From JAUXFS01 sp050329575 (GTDB lineage: Bacteria > Pseudomonadota > Alphaproteobacteria > Rhodospirillales > Defluviicoccaceae): 10,330 nt of DNA. The notes beneath the pieces are model-generated. The model was not told where the DNA came from. It saw only the letters and a list, made by a program, of their open reading frames with translations, and made no database searches. Each line of letters starts with the position of its first letter. Position 1 is the stretch's first letter. Below, piece by piece: positions 1 through 7,370 of this stretch. Location: the NCBI GenBank assembly GCA_050329575.1, contig JBHJOP010000054.1, positions 1 to 10,330 of the forward strand, written 5' to 3'. Made by a program: the position numbers and the translations under genes.

Positions 1-24
1 GAGAGCGATCGAACGAACGCGGTG

Positions 25-64
25 CGCCGTCGCGGGCGGGAACCGCCAGCGACGGGGGACGGCG
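25..64. other. Strong GC hairpin with a competing alternative stem
   Basis: CCGTCGC (27-33) pairs perfectly with GCGACGG (49-55). Inside it, after one G/A mismatch, GGCGG (35-39) pairs with CCGCC (43-47) around a GAA loop. A second outer pairing, CGCCGTC (25-31) with GACGGCG (58-64), excludes the first but keeps the inner stem. No T-tract follows, so it is not a classical terminator. It could be the 3' end of an upstream transcript, a leader structure for the lipoprotein gene at 99, or a protein-binding dyad. The pairing is seen directly; its role is unknown. Confidence 0.45.
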
Positions 65-98
65 TTGAGACAGAGACTCAGGCATAAGGAGTAGACGA

Positions 99-410
99 GT
101 GATGACCGACCTCAGATTCGTACTTCGATTCCCGGCGATGGCGCTGGCCATCGGCGCGGTCGCGGTCCTCGGCGCTTGCGGCGAAGAAGGCACCGCCGAG
201 AAGGCCGGCAAGGCCGTCGACCAGGCGGTGCAATCCACGCAGGAGAAGGTCGACCAGGCGGTTGAAGAGGCGGAGAAGCAGACCGACGAAGCCGTCGAGG
301 CTGCCGAGGAAGCGCTGAAGGAGGCCGAACGGCAGGCCGGAGAGGCCGTCGAGGCCGCCAAGGAAGCCGTCGAGCAGTCCGAACAAAAGGAAGGCGAGAC
401 CTCGCGTTAG
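99..410 (+). CDS. Small lipoprotein with hendecad coiled-coil repeats
   Basis: Encodes a protein of about 102 residues that I cannot assign to a named family. It begins with a lipoprotein signal peptide: basic start, hydrophobic stretch, then lipobox L-G-A-C with the lipidated cysteine at residue 27 counting from the GTG at 99. The rest is one highly charged helix made almost only of Ala, Glu, Lys, Gln and Val. It carries 11-residue repeats (VDQAVQSTQEK, VDQAVEEAEKQ, TDEAVEAAEEA, then after a heptad AGEAVEAAKEA). Two copies of the DNA word GTCGACCAGGCGGT at 216 and 249 lie exactly 33 bp apart, matching that period. AAGGAG at 86-91 serves either GTG 99 or ATG 102; ATG 102 is the more usual choice. 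It is probably anchored in the outer membrane or periplasmic face and may act as an envelope spacer or stress protein (inference). Confidence 0.8.
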   Translation: MMTDLRFVLRFPAMALAIGAVAVLGACGEEGTAEKAGKAVDQAVQSTQEKVDQAVEEAEKQTDEAVEAAEEALKEAERQAGEAVEAAKEAVEQSEQKEGETSR

Positions 411-524
411 CGGCCTTCAACCCGCCCACCTCCCCGGTCGCCGGCGGGAGCCCGTCGCCGGCCGATCGGCCCGCCAGCGCGACCGGTCGGCCGGGGCGGC
501 CGGTGAAACGGCGGGAAAATCAAC

Positions 525-553
525 TTGCTGCCGGACTAATTACCGATTAATTA
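525..553 (+). promoter_or_regulatory. Candidate promoter for the OmpA-family gene
   Basis: TTGCTG (525-530), a 17-bp spacer and TAATTA (548-553) resemble a housekeeping sigma-70 promoter with about half the consensus bases. It lies in the only AT-rich patch of the 411-652 gap, about 100 bp before the start codon. The -10-like element lies inside the dyad at 536-554, so a repressor bound there would block it. This is pattern matching only. Confidence 0.35.
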
Positions 554-554
554 G
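536..554. promoter_or_regulatory. Operator-like dyad CTAATTA-N5-TAATTAG
   Basis: CTAATTA (536-542) and TAATTAG (548-554) are perfect inverted repeats separated by CCGAT. The arms are 7 bp and the centre-to-centre distance is 12 bp, close to one helical turn, as expected for a dimeric helix-turn-helix regulator. It stands out in GC-rich DNA and overlaps the candidate -10 element. The regulator is unknown. Confidence 0.5.
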
Positions 555-559
555 GGCCT

Positions 560-574
560 TCACGAGGTTCGTGA
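560..574 (+). promoter_or_regulatory. Small hairpin TCACGA-GGT-TCGTGA near the predicted transcript start
   Basis: TCACGA (560-565) and TCGTGA (569-574) are perfect inverted repeats around GGT. If the promoter at 525-553 is real, transcription would start close to this element. It could then be a 5'-end mRNA-stabilising hairpin, or a second protein-binding dyad. The symmetry is seen directly; the role is inferred. Confidence 0.35.
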
Positions 575-652
575 CCGGCTGGAGAGTGCTCACGGTGGTC
601 GGTGCGGTTGGGTTTTTCCTTTAGTGCGTGAGGGTAGAGGGAGGACAAAGGC

Positions 653-1501
653 ATGAAGGCCTTTTGGAAGTTCTGTGTGATCGGCCTCGCCTCCGTGACC
701 GTCGCAGGGTGCGCGGGCTTGGAGCTGGAGCGAGCCAGACAGGTTCAGCCGACGGGATCGCCCTATGACGTCGCTCTGGCGAAGGGTTATCTCGAGATGG
801 CGAGGCAGGAGTACGGCGAGGGCGACTATCGGGATTCGGATAGGTTCGCCCAGCGGTCGATGGTGGCCGCCCGCGGCCAGGCGGTCGCGCCGCAGGAGAT
901 CGGCCAGCGCCGGCTGCCCGGCGACAAGGTGGGTGAGCTGACCGCCGCCCGGGCGCAGCTCGTCGGCCTGCAGGGCCGCGGCGCAGCGGCCGTCGCGCCG
1001 TCTGACACCGCGCGCGCCCAGCTGATGTTCGACTGCTGGATGCAGGAGCAGGAAGAGAACCGCCAGCCCAACGACATCGCGGCCTGCCGTCAGGGCTTCG
1101 AGGCGGCGGTCCGCCGGGTCGAATTCGCGTTGGCTCCGGCGGCGGCGCCGGCACCGGTGGCCAGAATGCCGGGCGGGTTCATGGTGTTCTTCGACTTGGA
1201 CAAGGACGTGCTGACGCCCGAGGCCCGCAACATCGTCGCCACCGCCGCCGCCCAGGCGCTCAAGACTCCGGGCGCCCGCGTCACCGCGGTCGGCCATACC
1301 GACACCACCGGTTCGGCGGCCCACAACATGAGGCTGTCGATCCGGCGCGCCAACAACGTCAAGGCGGCGCTGGTCGCCGACGGTATGAGCGCGGCCAACA
1401 TCACCACCGAGGGCCGCGGCCAGACGGACCTTCTGGTTCCGACCGCGGATGGTGTCAACGAGCCGCAGAACCGGCGCGTGGAGATCAATTTCAGCCAGTA
1501 A
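653..1501 (+). CDS. OmpA-family peptidoglycan-binding lipoprotein
   Basis: A 282-residue envelope protein expected to tether the outer membrane to the cell wall. Residues 1-20 are a lipoprotein signal with lipobox V-A-G-C (Cys20). Residues 21-160 are a mostly helical periplasmic region with two further cysteines (Cys128, Cys145) in a stretch reading FDCWMQEQEEN...DIAACR. An Ala/Pro linker (161-172) leads to the OmpA C-terminal domain (about 176-282). That domain contains GHTDTTGS and LSIRRAN; Asp217 and Arg232 match the Asp/Arg pair that binds diaminopimelate in OmpA-like domains. It ends NRRVEINF as usual. There is no beta-barrel, so it is Pal/YiaD-like in plan, with a longer N-terminal part than Pal. 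GGGAGG just upstream of ATG 653 supports the start. An own promoter region and a terminator suggest a single-gene transcript. Confidence 0.93.
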   Translation: MKAFWKFCVIGLASVTVAGCAGLELERARQVQPTGSPYDVALAKGYLEMARQEYGEGDYRDSDRFAQRSMVAARGQAVAPQEIGQRRLPGDKVGELTAARAQLVGLQGRGAAAVAPSDTARAQLMFDCWMQEQEENRQPNDIAACRQGFEAAVRRVEFALAPAAAPAPVARMPGGFMVFFDLDKDVLTPEARNIVATAAAQALKTPGARVTAVGHTDTTGSAAHNMRLSIRRANNVKAALVADGMSAANITTEGRGQTDLLVPTADGVNEPQNRRVEINFSQ

Positions 1502-1529
1502 CCTACCGTGCGGTCCGGACCGCCGGAAC

Positions 1530-1560
1530 GGGGCGTCGCCATCGGCGGCGCCCCTTCTGA
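1530..1560 (+). terminator. Intrinsic terminator after the OmpA-family gene
   Basis: GGGGCGTCGCC (1530-1540) pairs along its full 11 bases, with one U-G wobble, with GGCGGCGCCCC (1544-1554) around an ATC loop. TTCTGATT follows, a moderate T-tract. It lies 29 nt after the stop codon at 1501 and separates this gene from the dpp operon. The stem is very stable; the imperfect T-run is the only weakness. Confidence 0.65.
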
Positions 1561-1613
1561 TTCCGGGCCGGTGTGCGGGCCGGGCGGGCGGAGGCGTCAC
1601 CGTCCCCGGGGAT

Positions 1614-1643
1614 GTTGCGCAACGGTCCGGAACGCGCCACACT
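1614..1643 (+). promoter_or_regulatory. Possible dpp promoter region with palindrome GTTGCGCAAC
   Basis: A perfect 10-bp palindrome GTTGCGCAAC lies at 1614-1623. The TTGCGC inside it (1615-1620) is 17 bp from CACACT (1638-1643), which could be a weak -35/-10 pair (three of six consensus bases each). It lies about 70 bp before dppA, between the terminator at 1530-1560 and the dppA start. The palindrome is real; the promoter reading is weak. Confidence 0.25.
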
Positions 1644-1713
1644 CCCGCCCATGGCCTGCGGGCGTCAATCTTGATCGCGCGGCCGTCGTCGGCTCGCGCT
1701 GGGGAGGAACGCA

Positions 1714-3309
1714 ATGAACATACGTCGTGTGGGCGCGGCCGCCGCGTTTGCCGCCCTCGTCGGCATCACCGGTGTCGCCGACGCCAAGACCCTGGTCTTC
1801 TGTTCGGAGGGAAGCCCCGAGGGCTTCAACCCGTCGCTCTATACGTCGGGCACCACGTTCGATGCGACGGCGCGCAACATCTTCAACCAGCTCGTCCAGT
1901 TCGAGCGCGGCACCACCCGGATCGTCCCCGCACTCGCCGAGTCGTGGCAGGTCTCCGACGACGGACTGACCTACACCTTCCGCCTGCGCAAGGGGGTCAA
2001 GTTCCATACCACCAAGGACTTCACGCCGAGCCGTGACTTCAACGCCGACGACGTCCTCTACAGCTTCATGCGCCAGTGGGATCCCAACCACCCCGACCAC
2101 AAGCTCTCCGGCGGCCAGTACGAGTACTTCGTCAGCATGGACATGCCGAAGATCCTGAAGGCGGTCGAGAAGATCGACGACCACACCGTCCGCTTCGTCC
2201 TCAACAAGCCCGAAGCGCCGTTCATCGCCAACCTCGGCATGCAGTTCGCCTCGATCCTGTCGGCCGAGTACGCCGCTAAGATGCGGGCCGCGGGAACCCC
2301 CGAGAAGGTCGACCTCGATCCGGTGGGCACCGGTCCGTTCCAGCTCGTCAACTACCAGAAGGACGCTGTGATCCGCTACAAGGCCCATCCCGACTACTGG
2401 GAGGGCAGATCGCCGCTCGATACCCTGGTGTTCGCGATCACCCCGGACGCCGCCGTCCGCTACGCCAAGCTGAAGGCCGGCGAATGTCACGTGATGCCCT
2501 ATCCCAATCCCGCCGACCTCGCGGCGATGAAGAAGGATCCGGCCCTGACAGTGATGGAACAGGAGGGCCTCAACGTCGGCTACCTCGCCTTCAATACCGA
2601 GAAGGAGCCGTTCACCGACCGGCGGGTGCGGCAGGCGCTCAACATGGCGATCAACCGGGACGCGATCATCGAGGCGATCTATCTCGGGGCCGGCACCAAG
2701 GCGAAGAACCCGATCCCGCCGACCATCTGGTCCTACAACGACGACATTCGGGACTACCCCTATGATCCGGCCGCGGCCAGGAAGCTGCTCGCCGAGGCCG
2801 GCTATCCGAACGGCTTCGAGACCGATCTGTGGGCGATGCCGGTGCAGCGGCCCTACAACCCCAACGCGGCGCGAATGGCGGAGATGGTCCAGGCCGACTG
2901 GGAGAAGGTCGGGGTCAAGGCGAGGATCGTCACCTTCGAGTGGGGCGAGTACCTCAAGCGCTCCAAGGTGGGCGAGCACCAGACGCTGCTGCTCGGCTGG
3001 ACCGGCGACAACGGCGATCCCGACAACTTCCTCTACGTTCTGCTCGGCTGCGAGGCGGCGAAGGACAGTGCCAACCGCGCCCGCTGGTGCCACCAGCCGT
3101 TCGACGACGTGGTGATCCAGGCCAAGACCACGAGCGACGTCGACAAGCGCACCGATCTCTACCGCAGGGCCCAGGAGATCTTCAAGGAAGAGGCGCCGTG
3201 GGTGACGATCGCCCATTCGGTGGTGTTCAAGCCGATGCGCAAGGAGGTCAAGGACTTCCGGATCGACCCGTTCGGCGGCCACATCTTCTACGGCGTCGAC
3301 CTCGACTAG
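1714..3309 (+). CDS. dppA: Periplasmic dipeptide-binding protein DppA
   Basis: Substrate-binding component of a dipeptide ABC importer (SBP_bac_5 family, cluster C); 531 residues against about 535 in E. coli DppA. The Sec signal peptide ends at A-D-A (residue 24), so the mature protein starts KTLVFCSEGSPEGFNP, nearly as in E. coli DppA. Arg379 (VQRPYNPN) and Asp432 (GWTGDNGDPDNF) fall at mature positions 355 and 408. As I recall the E. coli structures, these bind the peptide carboxylate and amino groups. The four cysteines that form two disulfides in E. coli DppA also have counterparts (SEG-adjacent Cys30, GECHVMP, LLGCE, RWCHQP). Full conservation of the pocket argues for true dipeptide specificity rather than a distant peptide, nickel or glutathione binder. 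In E. coli DppA also delivers haem and 5-aminolevulinate. GGGGAGGA at 1701-1708 supports ATG 1714. Confidence 0.97.
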   Translation: MNIRRVGAAAAFAALVGITGVADAKTLVFCSEGSPEGFNPSLYTSGTTFDATARNIFNQLVQFERGTTRIVPALAESWQVSDDGLTYTFRLRKGVKFHTTKDFTPSRDFNADDVLYSFMRQWDPNHPDHKLSGGQYEYFVSMDMPKILKAVEKIDDHTVRFVLNKPEAPFIANLGMQFASILSAEYAAKMRAAGTPEKVDLDPVGTGPFQLVNYQKDAVIRYKAHPDYWEGRSPLDTLVFAITPDAAVRYAKLKAGECHVMPYPNPADLAAMKKDPALTVMEQEGLNVGYLAFNTEKEPFTDRRVRQALNMAINRDAIIEAIYLGAGTKAKNPIPPTIWSYNDDIRDYPYDPAAARKLLAEAGYPNGFETDLWAMPVQRPYNPNAARMAEMVQADWEKVGVKARIVTFEWGEYLKRSKVGEHQTLLLGWTGDNGDPDNFLYVLLGCEAAKDSANRARWCHQPFDDVVIQAKTTSDVDKRTDLYRRAQEIFKEEAPWVTIAHSVVFKPMRKEVKDFRIDPFGGHIFYGVDLD

Positions 3310-3316
3310 CCGGACG

Positions 3317-3333
3317 CCGCCGCGACCCGGCGG
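3317..3333 (+). other. Intercistronic hairpin between dppA and dppB
   Basis: CCGCC (3317-3321) pairs with GGCGG (3329-3333) around a 7-nt loop in the 29-nt gap between dppA and dppB. The right arm includes the only Shine-Dalgarno-like bases (GGCGGA, 3329-3334) ahead of the dppB start. It could damp dppB translation and protect the dppA message, as intercistronic hairpins do in other binding-protein operons. The stem is short, so this is tentative. Confidence 0.3.
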
Positions 3334-3338
3334 ACCCG

Positions 3339-4349
3339 ATGCTGAAGTTCGTCGCCACCCGCCTCGGCCTGGTCATCCCGACCTTCGTCGGGGTGACGCT
3401 GCTCACCTTCGCGCTGATCCGGCTGGTGCCGGGCGATCCGATCGAACTCCTGGTCGGCGAGCGCGGCATCGACCCCGCCCGGCACGCCGCGCTGCGCGCC
3501 GACCTCGGCCTCGACAGGCCGCTGCTCTCCCAGTACGGCATCTACATCGCCGACGTGTTGTCCGGCGATCTCGGCCGCTCGATCGTCACCAAGACGCCGG
3601 TGATCGACGAGTTCCTCACCCTGTTTCCCGCCACCGTCGAGCTGTCCGTCTGCGCCATCCTGTTCGCGACCGCGCTCGGCATCCCGATCGGCATCCTCGC
3701 CGCGGTCCGGCGCGGCTCGGTGTTCGACTACGCCACCATGGGCCTGTCGCTCACCGGCTACTCGATGCCGATCTTCTGGTGGGCGCTGCTTCTGATCCTG
3801 CTGTTCTCGGTGCAGCTCGGCTGGACGCCGGTGTCGGGTCGGCTGTCGGTGATGTTCTACGTCGAGCCGGTCACCGGCTTCATGCTGATCGACACCCTGC
3901 TCGCCGGCGATCGCGGCGCGTTCGTCTCCGCGCTCCGCCACCTGATCCTGCCGGCGGTCGCCCTCGGCACCATTCCGCTCGCGATCATCGCCCGGATGAC
4001 CCGCTCCTCGATGCTGGAGGTGCTGGGCGAGGACTACATCCGCACGGCGCGCGCCAAGGGCCTGCCGCCGCTGCGGGTGATCGGCCTGCATGCGCTGCGC
4101 AACGCGCTGATCCCGGTGGTCACCGTGATCGGCCTCGCGGTCGGGGTGCTGTTCGCCGGCGCCATCCTCACCGAGACCATCTTTTCGTGGCCGGGGGTCG
4201 GCAAGTGGCTGGTGGAATCGGTGCGCCGCCGCGACTACCCCGTTCTGCAGGGTGGCGTGCTGCTGGTCGCCGGCGTGGTGATGGCGGTCAACCTGCTGGT
4301 CGACGTCCTCTACGGCCTGATCAATCCCCGCATCCGCCACCAGCGCTGA
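3339..4349 (+). CDS. dppB: Dipeptide transporter inner-membrane permease DppB
   Basis: First channel subunit of the Dpp importer, in the inner membrane and dimerising with DppC. 336 residues against 339 in E. coli DppB. It starts MLKFVATRLGLVIPTFVGV, the usual N-terminal helix of the family, followed by the GDP motif (LVPGDPIELL) and about six membrane segments in all. The cytoplasmic EAA loop, EDYIRTARAKGLPPLRVIG (from about residue 231), is the docking site for the ATPases. The C-terminus has the typical LVDVLYGLINPRIR. The frame is open far upstream into dppA, but ATG 3339 is chosen because it gives the family N-terminus and lies 29 nt after the dppA stop. The ribosome-binding site is weak. 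Confidence 0.95.
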   Translation: MLKFVATRLGLVIPTFVGVTLLTFALIRLVPGDPIELLVGERGIDPARHAALRADLGLDRPLLSQYGIYIADVLSGDLGRSIVTKTPVIDEFLTLFPATVELSVCAILFATALGIPIGILAAVRRGSVFDYATMGLSLTGYSMPIFWWALLLILLFSVQLGWTPVSGRLSVMFYVEPVTGFMLIDTLLAGDRGAFVSALRHLILPAVALGTIPLAIIARMTRSSMLEVLGEDYIRTARAKGLPPLRVIGLHALRNALIPVVTVIGLAVGVLFAGAILTETIFSWPGVGKWLVESVRRRDYPVLQGGVLLVAGVVMAVNLLVDVLYGLINPRIRHQR

Positions 4350-4351
4350 CC

Positions 4352-5287
4352 ATGACCCCGCCCACCGACACCGCCCCCGTCGCAGCCGACCGCGCCGCCG
4401 ACGCCGCCCCGGCGGTCGCGGCGGCGCCGCCCCACCCGGCGGTCGAGTTCTGGCGCTACTTCGCGACCAACCGCGGCCCGGTGATCGGCCTCGTTGTGAT
4501 CGCGACGCTGGCAGTCGTCGCCGTCTTCGCCGACGTGCTCGCCCTGCATCCGCCCAACGAGCAGTTCCGGGATGCATTCCTGGTGCCGCCGTTCTGGCTC
4601 GAGGGCGGCTCGACCCGGTTCATCCTCGGCACCGACGACGTCGGCCGCGACATCCTGTCGCGGATCGTGTTCGGGGCCCGCGTCTCGCTGTCGATCGGCT
4701 TCCTGGTCGTCACCCTGGCGCTCGCCGCCGGCGTCGCGCTCGGACTGGTCGCCGGCGTCTTCCGCGGCGTCGTCGAGATCGCGATCATGCGGGCGATGGA
4801 CGTGATGCTGGCGCTGCCCAGCCTGCTGCTGGCGATCGTCATCGTCGCCATCCTCGGCCCCAGCCTGCTCAATGCGGCGATGGCGGTCGTCGTCGTCCAG
4901 CTGCCCCACTTCGTCCGCCTCACCCGCGCCGCGGTGATCACCGAGATGTCCAAGGACTACGTCACCGCCAGCCGGGTCAGCGGCGCCGGGCCGCTGCGGC
5001 TGATGCTGATCACCGTGCTGCCCAACTGCATGGCACCCTTGATCGTGCAGGCGACGCTCGGCTTCTCGACCGCCGTCCTCGACCTCGCCGCCCTCGGCTT
5101 CCTCGGCATGGGCGCCCAGCCGCCGACGCCGGAGTGGGGCACCATGCTCGCCAACGCGCTGCAGTTCGTGCAGCGGGCGTGGTGGGTGGTCACCTTCCCG
5201 GGCCTCGCAATTCTGATCACCGTGCTCGCCTTCAACCTGCTCGGCGACGGCCTGCGCGACGCCCTCGATCCGAAGCTGAAACGCTGA
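4352..5287 (+). CDS. dppC: Dipeptide transporter inner-membrane permease DppC
   Basis: Second channel subunit, partner of DppB. 311 residues, slightly longer than E. coli DppC (about 300) because of an Ala/Pro/Asp-rich N-terminal tail of some 30 residues before VEFWRYFATNRGPVIG. The periplasmic segment contains HPPNEQFRDAFLVPPFW and FILGTDDVGRDILSR, a hallmark of the OppC/DppC family. The EAA loop KDYVTASRVSGAGPLRLM starts near residue 201. The end, AFNLLGDGLRDALDPKLKR, is canonical. ATG 4352 lies 2 nt after the dppB stop, with no clear ribosome-binding site, so translation is probably coupled to dppB. The open frame upstream of it is the dppB antiframe and not part of the protein. Confidence 0.95.
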   Translation: MTPPTDTAPVAADRAADAAPAVAAAPPHPAVEFWRYFATNRGPVIGLVVIATLAVVAVFADVLALHPPNEQFRDAFLVPPFWLEGGSTRFILGTDDVGRDILSRIVFGARVSLSIGFLVVTLALAAGVALGLVAGVFRGVVEIAIMRAMDVMLALPSLLLAIVIVAILGPSLLNAAMAVVVVQLPHFVRLTRAAVITEMSKDYVTASRVSGAGPLRLMLITVLPNCMAPLIVQATLGFSTAVLDLAALGFLGMGAQPPTPEWGTMLANALQFVQRAWWVVTFPGLAILITVLAFNLLGDGLRDALDPKLKR

Positions 5288-6257
5288 TGGCGCTGGTCGA
5301 GATCGCCAACCTGACGGTCGAGTTCGGCGCCGCCGGCGCCGCCTTCCGGGCGGTCGACAGCGTCGATCACACCATCGAGGAGGGCGAACTGGTCGGCATC
5401 GTCGGCGAATCCGGGTCCGGCAAGAGCGTCACCATGCTGGCGCTGATGGGGCTGATCGGCTTTCCCGGCCGGGTCACCGCCGACCGCCTGCGGTTCGCCG
5501 GTCACGACCTGTTGACGCTGTCTGCGGCGCAGCGCCGCCGGATCACCGGCAAGGACGTGGCGATGGTGTTCCAGGAGCCGATGACCAGCCTCAACCCCTG
5601 CTTCACCATCGCCTTCCAGATCGGCGAGGCGCTGAAGGTGCACGAGGGCGGCAGCCGCCGGGCGCGGCGCGCCCGCACCGTCGAGCTGCTCCACCAGGTC
5701 GGCATCCCCGATCCGGCCGGCCGCCTCGCGGCCTTCCCGCACCAGCTCTCCGGCGGCATGAACCAGCGGGTGATGATCGCCATGGCGCTCGCCTGCAATC
5801 CGCGGCTGCTGATCGCCGACGAGCCGACGACGGCACTCGACGTCACCATCCAGGCGCAGATCCTCGATCTTCTGGTGTCGCTGCAGCGCGAGCGCGGGAT
5901 GGCGCTGGCGCTGATCACCCACGACATGGGGGTGATCGCCGAGACCGCCGAACGGGTGGTCGTCATGTACGCCGGCCAGGTGGTCGAGAAGCGCCGCGCC
6001 GCGGCGCTGTTCGCCGCCCCCCGCCACCCCTATACGGCGGCGCTGCTCGACGCCCTGCCGGAACGGGGGATCGGCCGCAAGCGGCTGCCGACCATTCCCG
6101 GCGTCGTCCCCGGCCAGTACGACCGGCCGTCGGGATGCCTGTTCCATCCGCGCTGCCGGTTCGCCGACGATCGCTGCCGGATCGAGGCGCCGGCCTTGGT
6201 CGCCGACCGCGGCGGGGCGGTCCGCTGCCATTATCCGCTCGGCGGCGACGGCGCGCC

Positions 6258-6261
<4 letters not shown>
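5287..6261 (+). CDS. dppD: Dipeptide transporter ATPase DppD
   Basis: ATP-binding subunit of the Dpp importer on the cytoplasmic face; 324 residues, near the family norm. Visible motifs are Walker A GESGSGKS (40-47), Q-loop region VFQEPMTSLNP, ABC signature LSGGMNQR (154-161), Walker B LLIADEP (catalytic Glu179), D-loop ALD and switch His212 (LITHDMG). The C-terminal oligopeptide-transporter domain ends with Cys284-x5-Cys290-x6-Cys297-x16-Cys314. This matches the four-cysteine cluster reported, as I recall, to hold a [4Fe-4S] centre in a Thermoanaerobacter DppD structure. ATG 5287 overlaps the dppC stop by one base (TGATG), indicating coupling by termination and reinitiation. Confidence 0.95.
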
Positions 6262-7238
<977 letters not shown>

Positions 7239-7301
7239 CCCTGCCGCCGCGGCCGAGGCTGGACCGACGGCGATCGACCGCCCATCTATAGGAAAATCGT
7301 G

Positions 7302-7337
7302 GGTTGAACCGCTGGTTCCGCGCCGGTTCCACGGGAA
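7302..7337. promoter_or_regulatory. Cluster of GGTT/AACC half-sites before the cobalamin-protein gene
   Basis: The 132-nt gap after dppF contains GGTT-G-AACC (7302-7310), then GAACC-GCT-GGTTC (7306-7318), a second GGTTCC at 7325-7330 and TTCC-ACG-GGAA (7327-7337). GGTT recurs at 7302, 7314 and 7325, at 12- and 11-bp intervals, so the copies lie on one helix face. A TATAGG (7287-7292) upstream could be a -10 element, but no good -35 goes with it. This looks like an operator or 5'-leader structure; the factor is unknown. Confidence 0.4.
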
Positions 7338-7370
7338 TGCGGGAGCGGCCATGCCAGGGATCGAAACGCC

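Noticed and set aside
425..505. GC-rich inverted repeats after the first lipoprotein gene as a terminator
   Set aside because: The possible stems (GCCGGC and GGCC words) need 3-4 nt bulges and have no following T-tract.
590..1714. Long minus-strand open frame opposite the OmpA-family gene
   Set aside because: GC-rich antisense frames stay open by codon bias. The product is Arg/Gly/Ala/Asp-rich low-complexity sequence, while the plus strand encodes a clear OmpA domain.
1597..3282. 561-codon minus-strand frame opposite dppA
   Set aside because: It is a mirror of dppA third-position bias; its His/Arg/Val/Leu-rich product has no recognisable domain and the plus strand is an unmistakable DppA.
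2829..3338. Upstream extension of the dppB frame into dppA
   Set aside because: It would add about 170 low-complexity residues overlapping dppA; DppB homologues start at the MLKFVATRLG-like helix, which matches ATG 3339.
7239..7370. Possible cobalamin riboswitch before the B12-protein gene
   Set aside because: The gap is only 132 nt and I found no B12-box-like GCCACTG or matching architecture.
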